From: Gammaproteobacteria bacterium
GTDB lineage: Bacteria; Pseudomonadota; Gammaproteobacteria; GCA-001735895
Assembly (NCBI GenBank): GCA_024232855.1
Contig: JAAEPH010000234.1
Span: 1-40,317 of the forward strand
Direction of reading: 5' to 3'
DNA: 40,317 bases
Positions 1 through 6,968 of the stretch are shown piece after piece; position 1 is the stretch's first letter; each line of letters begins with the position of its first letter. Below the pieces are notes generated by a model that saw nothing but the letters and a program-made list of their open reading frames with translations, did no database searches and had not been told where the DNA came from. A program made the position numbers and the translations under genes.

Positions 1-1
1 C

Positions 2-61
2 GAAAAAACACCAGGCGACGACCCAGGGCCCGTATTCAGCGAACACTTAAGAATCCCGTAA
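2..61 (+). CDS. Possible C-terminal end of an upstream gene (partial)
   Basis: An open frame enters from the left edge and runs 19 codons to a TAA at 59-61, reading ...GDDPGPVFSEHLRIP. It is too short to identify. It could be the tail of a gene upstream of the sau-like pair, or chance. The composition looks protein-like, but there is no other support. Confidence 0.25.
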   Translation, partial: EKTPGDDPGPVFSEHLRIP

Positions 62-127
62 TTAAATCGCGGCATCTTATCAGCTTGCACTGCCGCTGTA
101 ATTGATATGGCACTGTGCCGGCCGTTC

Positions 128-230
128 GGCCGTGGGCGGGATTACCCTGCGTACTCCGGTGGGCCATCCCTGGCCCGGTCCCGCGGCTGTCCTGCCGCTA
201 GTCGCACGCAGGGTAATCCCGCCCACGGCC
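128..230. repeat. 103-base palindromic element with perfect 25-base arms
   Basis: The arm starting GGCCGTGGGCGGGATTACCC (128-152) is repeated exactly as its reverse complement at 206-230 (25 of 25 bases). The loop is about 53 bases and GC rich. The core 'GGGCGGGATTAC' resembles REP-like palindromes widely scattered in proteobacterial chromosomes (general knowledge, not searched). It accounts for several artefactual ORFs in the track here. The 62-408 gap holds this element, a 20-base duplicate and a REP-like motif, and no gene that I can support. Confidence 0.85.
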
Positions 231-260
231 TTGTGTTGCTCCAAAATTTGTCATCCGATT

Positions 261-280
261 CCATCGAAGGCACGAGTTTG
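261..280. repeat. 20-base direct repeat, copy 1
   Basis: CCATCGAAGGCACGAGTTTG occurs here and again, identically and in the same orientation, at 6476-6495. Flanking bases differ on both sides. At the second site it directly abuts and overlaps the end of a GGGGACA hairpin, suggesting it belongs to a dispersed repeat family. Confidence 0.8.
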
Positions 281-296
281 CAACGTTCAATCTGCC

Positions 297-323
297 GTCA
301 CCCCTGCGCAAGCCGGGATCCAG
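297..323. repeat. REP/dRS3-like short palindrome
   Basis: The stretch around CCCCTGCGCAAGCCGGGATC has the form of the short imperfect palindromes (CCC-TGCGCA-GGG-ATCCAG) found between genes in many proteobacteria. Only one copy was seen in the window, so membership in a family rests on general knowledge. Confidence 0.5.
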
Positions 324-408
324 TTTCATGGGGGAATACATCGCTGGTTTGAATTCAACGGGGCTATGAGTAAACTTGCGCTTTCCCGAATCGTTCAGGA
401 TCAATCTT

Positions 409-1842
409 GTGGCCTCCCCAGCAGTTTCAGCGGTAAAAGACGCCAGCGGCGAAGAAATCGCAGCCGTGGAGCAACTGATCGAGCGCGCGCGTAACGCGAT
501 GCGGCAATTCGCCGGCGCCGACCAGGCGCGCGTCGATGAAACCGTGACCGCGGTCGCCTGGTCGCTGTACAAACCGGAGAACGCGCGGAAACTTGCGCAG
601 CAGGCGGTCGCCGACACCGGTATCGGCAATGTCGTCGACAAGATCATCAAGAATCAGCGCAAAACCTTCGGTACCCTGCGCGACCTGATGCGCGTGCGTA
701 CCGTCGGCGTCATCGAACCCGATTTGGGTAACGGTATGGTGCGTTACGGCAAGCCGGTCGGCGTGGTCGCCGCGATTACGCCCTCGACCAACCCCGCCGC
801 GACCCCGGTGAACAAGACCATGATGGCGCTGAAGGGCGCCAATGCCATCGTCATCGCGCCATCGCCGGCGGGCTGGAGCAGCACCAGTGCGACGGTCGAG
901 CTGGTGCGCGCCGCGCTCGCGAAAACAGGCGCCCCCGAAGACCTGGTACAAATCCTGCCGCAACCGGTGTCGCGCAATATGACGCGGTTGTTGATGGAAC
1001 AGGCCGACCTGATCGTCGCCACCGGTTCGCAGAATAACGTGCGTGCCGCCTACAGCAGCGGCACCCCGGCGATCGGCGTTGGCGCCGGCAACGTGCCGGT
1101 CATCATCGACAGTAGCGCGGACCTCGCCGATGCCGCGCAGAAGATCTGCGCCTCCAAGACCTTCGATAATTCGACTTCCTGCTCGTCGGAAAACTCGCTC
1201 GTTATTCTCGACGATGTCTACGAGGGAGCCATCGGCGCGCTCGAAGCTGCCGGCGCCTGGCGCTGCAGCACGCAGGAAAAAGCCCTGATCGCGGACAAGC
1301 TGTGGGTCAACGGTAATCTCAACCGCGAGTTGATCGCGAGGGATGCCGACGTGTTTGCCGCCGGCGTCGGTCTCGATGAAGCCGCGGGACAGGCGCGCTT
1401 TTTCCTCGTCGAAGAGAGTTTTGATGCGGCCTCGAAGTTCACCGATGAAAAATTATCGCTGGTGCTGACGGTTTACCGCGCGCGCGATTTCGACCACGCG
1501 GTGGCGTTGGTGACGGACATCTTGAAGGTGCAGGGCAGGGGGCATTCCTGCGGCATTCATACCGCGGATGCTTCGCATCCGGTGCGCCTTGCCGAGGAAA
1601 TCGACGTGGTGCGCGTGCTCGTCAACCAGGCGCATACCTTCGGTAACGGCGGCAGCTTCAACAATGCCCTCAATTTCACGCTGAGCATGGGTTGCGGCAC
1701 CTGGGGCGGTAACAGCATCAGCGAAAACCTGAACTACCGGCATTTCATCAACATTACCCACCTCGTCAACGCCGTTGCCGAAGACAGGCCTTCCGAGGAA
1801 GAATTGTTCGGCGCCTATTTCGCCCGCTACGGAAAAGATTAG
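409..1842 (+). CDS. sauS: Acylating aldehyde dehydrogenase, sulfoacetaldehyde dehydrogenase-like (SauS)
   Basis: A CoA-acylating aldehyde dehydrogenase of about 477 aa. The nucleophile Cys lies in NSTSCSSENS (about Cys258 from this start), and the nucleotide-binding part includes AAITPSTNPAATPVNK, as in acetaldehyde- and sulfoacetaldehyde-CoA dehydrogenases. SauS of sulfoacetate degraders reduces sulfoacetyl-CoA to sulfoacetaldehyde with NADPH in the cytoplasm. The call leans on the partner: an acyl-CoA ligase follows after one base, the sauS-sauT order known from Cupriavidus. The track starts at TTG 376, but GTG 409 has AGGA eight bases upstream and trims an unlikely N-terminus, so I prefer it. 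An acetaldehyde/alcohol-type or other acyl-CoA reductase is possible. No sulfoacetaldehyde acetyltransferase or sulfoacetate transporter gene is seen here, so the substrate is inferred. Confidence 0.75.
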   Translation: MASPAVSAVKDASGEEIAAVEQLIERARNAMRQFAGADQARVDETVTAVAWSLYKPENARKLAQQAVADTGIGNVVDKIIKNQRKTFGTLRDLMRVRTVGVIEPDLGNGMVRYGKPVGVVAAITPSTNPAATPVNKTMMALKGANAIVIAPSPAGWSSTSATVELVRAALAKTGAPEDLVQILPQPVSRNMTRLLMEQADLIVATGSQNNVRAAYSSGTPAIGVGAGNVPVIIDSSADLADAAQKICASKTFDNSTSCSSENSLVILDDVYEGAIGALEAAGAWRCSTQEKALIADKLWVNGNLNRELIARDADVFAAGVGLDEAAGQARFFLVEESFDAASKFTDEKLSLVLTVYRARDFDHAVALVTDILKVQGRGHSCGIHTADASHPVRLAEEIDVVRVLVNQAHTFGNGGSFNNALNFTLSMGCGTWGGNSISENLNYRHFINITHLVNAVAEDRPSEEELFGAYFARYGKD

Positions 1843-1843
1843 C

Positions 1844-3385
1844 ATGGAGACAGTGCGCGCCTGCATCGAGCAGCATGCGGGGGCAACTCCCGAACGCCCC
1901 TTTCTGATTGCGCCCGAGAGCGGGCAAACGCTCAGTTTTATCCAGCTGAAGGATGCCGTCGATGACCTCGGCGGCCGACTCGATCAACTCGGTCTTGCAC
2001 AGGGCGCGAAAGTCGCCTTCCTGTTGAACAATGGTTACTGGACGCTGCGCCTGTTCCTCGGTGTCATGGCGAACAATCGCATCATCGTGCCGCTCAACGC
2101 GGTTGCGGGCTCGGTGCAACTGGTACACGTGCTCGATCACTCGGATTCCGAGGTCGTCTTCGTCGCTCCCGAGTATCGCGACAAGCTCGCTGAAGTCATG
2201 GCGCGGATAAAATGCCCGATTCGCGTTGTCGAAGTTACCGATGACAAGGGTCCCGACTGGCCTGCCGCCGGCGGCAGCGTCACCAGCGTAGCCGCTCCAA
2301 CGTCGCGGGACACGGCCCTGCTGCTCTATACCTCGGGTTCGACCGGCCTGCCGAAGGGTGCGATGATCAGCCATCGCGCGGTCGTCAGCGGCGGGCGTAA
2401 CGTGGTCGAAGGTCACCGCTTGACAGCCGATGACCGCGCCCTTTGCGTATTGCCGGTGTACCACATCAACGGAGCCATGGTAACCGTATCGGCGCCCCTC
2501 TACAGCGGTGGTAGCGTGGTTATGCCGAAACGTTTCAGCGCTACCGATTACTGGCGGCTGGTTGCCGAGAATCACTGCACCTGGAGCAGTATCGTGCCGA
2601 CGATCATCAAGTATCTGCTCGATCGCGCCGACCGCGAACCTTACCGGTTCGGCAATGATCAACGCCTCGCGGCCTTCCGCTTTGCGCGTTCGGCGTCGGC
2701 GCCGCTGGCGGCGGTGACGCTCGAGCAATGGGAGCAGGTATTCAGGTTACCGATGATCGAGACCCTGGGGTTGACCGAAACCGCCGGCACCGTGGCGAGC
2801 AATCCGCTGCCGCCTGCGCCGCGTAAACCGGGCTCGGTCGGATTGCCTTACGGCAATGAAATTATGATCGTCGATGAGCAGGACATGGAATGCGCGCCGC
2901 AACAGGTCGGCGAGTTGATCATTCGCGGCGGCAACCTGCTCGACTTTTACTACAAGAACCCGGAAGCCACCGAGGCGTCGATTCGCGACGGTTGGTTTTA
3001 TACCGGTGACCTCGGTAAAAAAGACGGGGATGGTTATATTTTTATCACCGGGCGTTCCAAGGAGTTGATCATTCGCGGCGGTGAAAACATCGCGCCGCGC
3101 GAAATCGACGATGTGCTGTACAGGCACGAGGCGATTCTGGAAGCTGCCGCGGTCGGTGTCGACGATGAAAACTATGGCCAGGAAGTGGTCGCCTGCGTGG
3201 TCCTGCGCGACGGTTACGAATGCAGCCAGGATGAACTCAAGGTCTTTTGTGAAAGCGGCGTCGGGCGTTACAAGGCGCCGAAGAGCATTTATTTCTTTGA
3301 TGATTTACCGAAGGGTCCTTCCGGGAAAATCCTGCGCCTGAGTTTACCCGCGTTGATAGCGAAGTTGCTCGCCAAAAACTCGTAG
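1844..3385 (+). CDS. sauT: AMP-forming acyl-CoA ligase, sulfoacetate-CoA ligase-like (SauT)
   Basis: An ANL-superfamily enzyme of 513 aa. It has the phosphate loop YTSGSTGLPKG (about residues 162-172), the adenylate motif in GWFYTGDLGKKD, the hinge-containing GRSKELIIRGGENIAPREI, and a C-terminal lysine in PKGPSGKILR. It would activate a carboxylate with ATP and CoA. Directly behind the SauS-like reductase it fits sulfoacetate-CoA ligase, making the substrate of the upstream enzyme. The start chosen is ATG 1844, one base after the upstream stop; the track start at 1775 lies inside sauS. The gene ends five bases before the convergent nnrS stop, with a 14-base perfect palindrome CCAGGCTAGCCTGG at 3386-3399. 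Substrate is inferred from pairing; a medium-chain or aromatic acid ligase cannot be excluded. Confidence 0.75.
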   Translation: METVRACIEQHAGATPERPFLIAPESGQTLSFIQLKDAVDDLGGRLDQLGLAQGAKVAFLLNNGYWTLRLFLGVMANNRIIVPLNAVAGSVQLVHVLDHSDSEVVFVAPEYRDKLAEVMARIKCPIRVVEVTDDKGPDWPAAGGSVTSVAAPTSRDTALLLYTSGSTGLPKGAMISHRAVVSGGRNVVEGHRLTADDRALCVLPVYHINGAMVTVSAPLYSGGSVVMPKRFSATDYWRLVAENHCTWSSIVPTIIKYLLDRADREPYRFGNDQRLAAFRFARSASAPLAAVTLEQWEQVFRLPMIETLGLTETAGTVASNPLPPAPRKPGSVGLPYGNEIMIVDEQDMECAPQQVGELIIRGGNLLDFYYKNPEATEASIRDGWFYTGDLGKKDGDGYIFITGRSKELIIRGGENIAPREIDDVLYRHEAILEAAAVGVDDENYGQEVVACVVLRDGYECSQDELKVFCESGVGRYKAPKSIYFFDDLPKGPSGKILRLSLPALIAKLLAKNS

Positions 3386-3390
3386 CCAGG

Positions 3391-4593
3391 CTAGCCTGGG
3401 CGGCCATCTACTCGAGGCAGGATCAGGATGCGCGCGTAGACGAGCACGAATAGCATAAACGCCAGGGTCCAGAAAACGCCGGCGAGCACGATCCACAGGC
3501 TGTAACGTTGTGCATCGAACAGCGGCAGGATAACCCGCGTCACCGCCGCCAGGTTGATCAACACAAAGGCAGCGCTCAAGGGCCAGCCAACCACGAGTTC
3601 CCGGCCCGTGTGCCCAAGCGACACGCGCGCCATCATGCCGAGTGTCATGCCGCCAATAGTACCGAGCGTAAACGCGTGCAGATACAATAACGGATTGATT
3701 TGACCGCTGATCCCCAGCGCATGTAGCAGCAGTCCGATCACCAGCCAGGCGTAACTCAGGTGCAGTATCCACAGTAACGGCACGCGCCAGATGGCAGTCT
3801 GGTACCAGCCGTAGAGGCGGATGGCGTGCATCAACGCGGCAAACCCCGCGAGCACGGCAATCGCGATCGGCGTCACTGCCGCCAGGTCCAGTATCCCCAG
3901 CAGTAGCAGTGAAACGATTGCCAGGATTTCAACCGCTTTCCATTGCCGCGAGGCTCCCCGATTGAGACCGCCGTTGGTGAAAAACGGAATCACGCGGCCC
4001 CCCAGAATGACCACGAGCAGTACCGCCAGGTAACTGGCGAGCTTCAGGCCCAGGCGTGCGCTCGATGACTCGAAGCCGAGTGGTTGCAGGTGCACCATGA
4101 GGTTCGCGCCGGCAAGTGCCGCCAGCACCAACAGAAACACCAGCTGCTGATTTTGGCGGCTGCGCAGTAGCGGTAGCGCGATTGTGATCGCCAGCACCGG
4201 CAGAAATAACAGATCGACGCCGGCGATCAGCCAGGGTGCGAGGATGCCGTCGAAAAACGGCAACACTCTACCGGCCAGCCATAGCAGGGCGAGGCTGGCC
4301 AGCGCCTTGCCACTCGGGGTCGGCAGGCCGGTCCAGTTTTGCACCGCGGTCAGCAGGAATCCGGCGATGACGGCGACGTTGTAACCGAATAGCATTTCAT
4401 GGCCGTGCCAGATCATCGGGTCGTAGTAGGTGAACGCGGGTCCGGCGCTCGTGTAGCCGTAGACCCATAGCGGCACCAGCAGCACGGCAGCGATGCCCGC
4501 GAGCAGGAAGAAGGGTCTGAAGCCAAGCGCAAACAGCGCGAAACGGGATGCGGGATTCGCGTCGGGGTCTTCGATGTTGAGCGTGGTGTTCAT
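3391..4593 (-). CDS. nnrS: NnrS family haem-copper membrane protein
   Basis: A roughly 400-aa polytopic membrane protein with about twelve hydrophobic segments. The N-terminal FALFALGFRPFFLLAG and the His-rich MIWHGHEMLFGYNVAVIAGF are typical of NnrS. NnrS proteins bind haem and copper, are induced with the NO/denitrification regulon and protect against nitrosative stress; the molecular activity is not settled. The track start at 4707 adds a non-hydrophobic lead, so ATG 4593 (MNTTLNIEDPDAN) is preferred, although its Shine-Dalgarno is weak. A degenerate FNR-type half-site pair lies 88 bases upstream (4681-4694). The divergent gene shares the intergenic region with a perfect FNR box. No denitrification reductase is in the window. 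Confidence 0.9.
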   Translation of the reverse strand: MNTTLNIEDPDANPASRFALFALGFRPFFLLAGIAAVLLVPLWVYGYTSAGPAFTYYDPMIWHGHEMLFGYNVAVIAGFLLTAVQNWTGLPTPSGKALASLALLWLAGRVLPFFDGILAPWLIAGVDLLFLPVLAITIALPLLRSRQNQQLVFLLVLAALAGANLMVHLQPLGFESSSARLGLKLASYLAVLLVVILGGRVIPFFTNGGLNRGASRQWKAVEILAIVSLLLLGILDLAAVTPIAIAVLAGFAALMHAIRLYGWYQTAIWRVPLLWILHLSYAWLVIGLLLHALGISGQINPLLYLHAFTLGTIGGMTLGMMARVSLGHTGRELVVGWPLSAAFVLINLAAVTRVILPLFDAQRYSLWIVLAGVFWTLAFMLFVLVYARILILPRVDGRPG

Positions 4594-4680
4594 GCTGGTT
4601 GTGCCTGTCGCAATCCAAGCGAATATCGGAGGAACACTCCGGGGTTGCGGGTAGTCTGTGCAAAACCGACAAAGCCTGCC

Positions 4681-4694
4681 TTGAGAGAAGTCAA
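4681..4694 (-). promoter_or_regulatory. Candidate FNR/DNR-type site upstream of nnrS
   Basis: TTGAGAGAAGTCAA keeps the TTGA-N6-TCAA core of FNR/NNR/DNR boxes but lacks the inner T/A pair. It is centred about 94 bases before the nnrS start. A site at -41.5 would put the start of transcription near 4646; the -10 there (AGACTA-like) is poor. Moderate to low confidence on its own, supported by the known control of nnrS by NO-sensing FNR-family regulators. Confidence 0.45.
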
Positions 4695-4844
4695 ATCTGG
4701 CCCGCAAATCTCCCCAGCTTCGATCATGCTGATTCCCGGTAACCCCCTGGTTAGCATGTCTTAACTTGACCAGGCTCCTGCATCGGGATTTTTGTGCCCG
4801 ATCGTTTGCCGCAATCCTTCCGCCGGCCGCGACTTCGATCTCAA

Positions 4845-4858
4845 TTGATATCCATCAA
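4845..4858 (+). promoter_or_regulatory. Perfect FNR/ANR/DNR box
   Basis: TTGATATCCATCAA is a perfect match to TTGAT-N4-ATCAA. Its centre (4851.5) lies 41.5 bases before a predicted transcription start at 4893, which follows a perfect TATAAT at 4882-4887. This is the classic class II activator geometry and points at the gene starting at 4958. It is also 252 bases upstream of nnrS. Apart from this box, the weaker site at 4681 and the -10, I see nothing else clear in the 364-base gap 4594-4957. Confidence 0.8.
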
Positions 4859-4881
4859 GGGGTGTCAGGGTTGAGCTGAGA

Positions 4882-4887
4882 TATAAT
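4882..4887 (+). promoter_or_regulatory. Consensus -10 element downstream of the FNR box
   Basis: TATAAT is a perfect -10 hexamer with no recognisable -35 (the FNR box occupies that place), as expected for an activator-dependent promoter. The predicted start near 4893 leaves a 65-base leader before the GTG at 4958. Confidence 0.65.
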
Positions 4888-4957
4888 TTAACTAATGTCT
4901 TGTATGCAGTGTTGAAAATACGGCACAGTACGCACTCCCAAATATAGCCAGGTTATC

Positions 4958-6370
4958 GTGAACAAAAATATCAGTAGTCGCACAACGCTCGAAAAGGCGT
5001 TGCGTATCAATCTCGATGAAAAAAAGTACGGCACTATCGTCGAGATTGGTGCGGGCCAGGAAGTCGCGCGCCAGTTTTTCAAAACCGGCGCCGCGGCCGG
5101 CACCATCGCCAAGACCATGTCGGCCTACGACATGAAGTTCTCGGATGCGATCTATGGCGTGCAGGAAGATGGGCGTTATGTCAGCAAGATGCGCGTTTGC
5201 TCAATGCTGGAAAAGGAGTTCGGCCTTATTCTCGATCGGGTGGGTAAATCCCGTTCCAGGATCTCGCGCTATTTCTCGTACGCCGCGACCGTTGCCGCGA
5301 AGAGTTACAAGGTGAACAATGAGTGCCATGCCTGGTGCGGCATACGGGTGCAGGAATACCCGGGCGCCGAGCCTTCTGAAATCGTTCTGCATATCCGCCT
5401 GCGCGATGACAATGCCGAGAGGCAACAGCAGGCGCTGGGTGTTCTCGGTGTCAACCTGATTTACGGGGCCTATTATTACTTTGAAGATGCTAAAACGATC
5501 ATCGACTCGCTGACGGATAACCTCGAACCGGATCGTATCGAAATCGATTCAATCGAATTTCACGGACCCTATTTCGAGGAAATCGATAACCGCGCCATCA
5601 ATCTGCACCTGATTCGCAGCTGGAAGTCCCGCGCCATCATGTTTCGGCCGGATGGCTCGGTCGTGATTCCCGCGGACATGTTGTACAAGAAAAATGTACT
5701 TACCATCCGCGGATCTTTCAGGCCGGTTACCCGCCTCAACGTCGATATGATAGAGCAGGGTCTGAAATGCTTTACCGAGACCGATGGTGTAACCGCTGAA
5801 AACAGCGTCGCGCTCGCGGAAATTTCGCTCAACGACCCGCAAGGTAATGATTTGATGGTGTCCGAGGAAGATTTGATCGCGAGCGTGCGTCTGCTCAATA
5901 CACTGGGTTACAGCGTGATGATCTCTGATCATACGCGCTATTTCTCAATGCGCGCCTATTTCCGGCAGTTCACCAAGTTGCAGATCGGCATTGTCGTCGG
6001 CATCAGCAACATCAGGCAGATTTTCGATGAAAGCAGTTACCGCGGAGTCGAAGGCGGGATACTGGAAGGCTTCGGCAAGTTGTTTCCCGATCATACGCGC
6101 TTGCTTGTCTACCCGGAAATCGATCAGGTCGGAGAATACGTCGATTACACCAACCTGTTGGTGCCGCAAAACCTGCGCTTCCTCTACCGGCATCTGCTGG
6201 AAAATCATTTCATCTTTGGCATCGAGTCGAGCGATCACAAACTGTTCAAGATTTTCTCGCGCAATGTCCTCAAGCAGTTACCAAACGGTCGCGGGGAATG
6301 GGAGCAGAACCTGCCGCCCGGCGTCGCCGAAGAGATCATCGAAAACCGCTTTTTCGGCTACCGCGACTGA
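4958..6370 (+). CDS. Conserved protein of unknown function, under an FNR-type promoter
   Basis: A soluble 470-aa protein with no signal peptide or membrane segment. I recall similar proteins in marine gammaproteobacteria carrying vague or conflicting names, but I recognise no characterised family. Visible features are an N-terminal glycine motif EIGAGQEVAR (residues 29-38), a conserved-looking stretch ALGVLGVNLIYGAYYYFED, and a second half with many acidic and aromatic residues. EIGAG resembles motif I of methyltransferases, but the rest of that fold is not evident. The start is GTG 4958 with AGG five bases upstream. It is monocistronic: a hairpin repeat follows the stop. The perfect FNR-type box and -10 upstream suggest induction by low oxygen or NO, and its divergent neighbour is nnrS. 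Function unknown. Confidence 0.85.
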   Translation: MNKNISSRTTLEKALRINLDEKKYGTIVEIGAGQEVARQFFKTGAAAGTIAKTMSAYDMKFSDAIYGVQEDGRYVSKMRVCSMLEKEFGLILDRVGKSRSRISRYFSYAATVAAKSYKVNNECHAWCGIRVQEYPGAEPSEIVLHIRLRDDNAERQQQALGVLGVNLIYGAYYYFEDAKTIIDSLTDNLEPDRIEIDSIEFHGPYFEEIDNRAINLHLIRSWKSRAIMFRPDGSVVIPADMLYKKNVLTIRGSFRPVTRLNVDMIEQGLKCFTETDGVTAENSVALAEISLNDPQGNDLMVSEEDLIASVRLLNTLGYSVMISDHTRYFSMRAYFRQFTKLQIGIVVGISNIRQIFDESSYRGVEGGILEGFGKLFPDHTRLLVYPEIDQVGEYVDYTNLLVPQNLRFLYRHLLENHFIFGIESSDHKLFKIFSRNVLKQLPNGRGEWEQNLPPGVAEEIIENRFFGYRD

Positions 6371-6402
6371 TCGCAGCCGTAGTTCTTAGGGCTCAAACCA
6401 TC

Positions 6403-6477
6403 GGGGACATGCCATGATTTTTCGCCGAGCTGTTTCAACGAACGCACATAAGACACCGAAAAATGTGCCGTGTCCCC
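6403..6477. repeat. GGGGACA...TGTCCCC hairpin repeat
   Basis: The arm GGGGACATGCCATGATTTTT (from 6403) faces an imperfect complement ending GTGCCGTGTCCCC (to 6477), with about 30 bases between. It begins 32 bases after the stop of the unknown gene. A second element with the same ends lies at 39696-39781. The form suggests a REP/REPIN-like or MITE-like element moved by a Y1 transposase elsewhere in the genome; no transposase is in the window. The remainder of 6371-6551 shows no gene. Confidence 0.75.
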
Positions 6478-6495
6478 ATCGAAGGCACGAGTTTG
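6476..6495. repeat. 20-base direct repeat, copy 2
   Basis: CCATCGAAGGCACGAGTTTG, identical to 261-280. It overlaps the last two bases of the GGGGACA hairpin. Confidence 0.8.
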
Positions 6496-6551
6496 GTTTA
6501 GCGTCTGAATCCGTGAGTCAGGCGGCCCTCAAATGGCGGCGTTGCCCGCAG

Positions 6552-6968
6552 TCAACTACGCGTGATAGTCACCAGGCCCAGTTCAGGCTGCACCACGAGC
6601 TGATCGCCGGTCCGGATTAATCGGGTTACGTCGCCGTCCCCGAAGCGATCGCACATCGCCATGTCGGCGAGCGCCGCTCCCTGCGCCAGGATCGGATTGA
6701 CGTTGTTGAAGAGGATTGCCTTTGGCGCGACGCCGCGCGATTTCATTTCATGCAGCATCCACGCCGAGGCGACACCGCCCTTGGCGGTATTGAACACCAT
6801 AATCTTGTCGACGTAGCTCTGACCGGCGAGCTTGTGCTGTGGGCGCGAGAAAATGCCGGCGATGCGGTCGAGGTCGTAGCGCGCCGAAAAGTTGTCATCG
6901 GTGACCAGGGCTTCACCGCTGACCACGGGTCCGACCCCAACGTGGCACTCAAGCTCAATTGTTTCCAT
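6552..6968 (-). CDS. AcnX small (swivel, DUF126) subunit
   Basis: A 138-aa swivelling-domain protein of the aconitase X superfamily. Diagnostic stretches are GPVVSGEALVTDDNFS, KGGVASAWMLHEM, and NVNPILAQGAALADM. In split AcnX enzymes this domain closes over the active site of the large subunit. The track ORF starts at 7136, but ATG 6968 overlaps the large-subunit stop (TAATG), which indicates translational coupling and gives the family's normal N-terminus (METIELECHVGVGP). The enzyme would dehydrate a hydroxy acid; known members act on cis-3-hydroxy-L-proline or mevalonate 5-phosphate. The substrate here is not known. Confidence 0.85.
   Translation of the reverse strand: METIELECHVGVGPVVSGEALVTDDNFSARYDLDRIAGIFSRPQHKLAGQSYVDKIMVFNTAKGGVASAWMLHEMKSRGVAPKAILFNNVNPILAQGAALADMAMCDRFGDGDVTRLIRTGDQLVVQPELGLVTITRS

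Noticed and set aside
102-650. Overlapping ORFs of 81-150 aa on both strands
   Set aside because: They run through the palindromic element and the REP-like motif, have no ribosome sites, and conflict with the sauS start. They are shadows of repeat DNA.
3386-3399. Palindrome CCAGGCTAGCCTGG as a terminator between sauT and nnrS
   Set aside because: There is no loop and no T run; a 14-base perfect palindrome alone does not make an intrinsic terminator.
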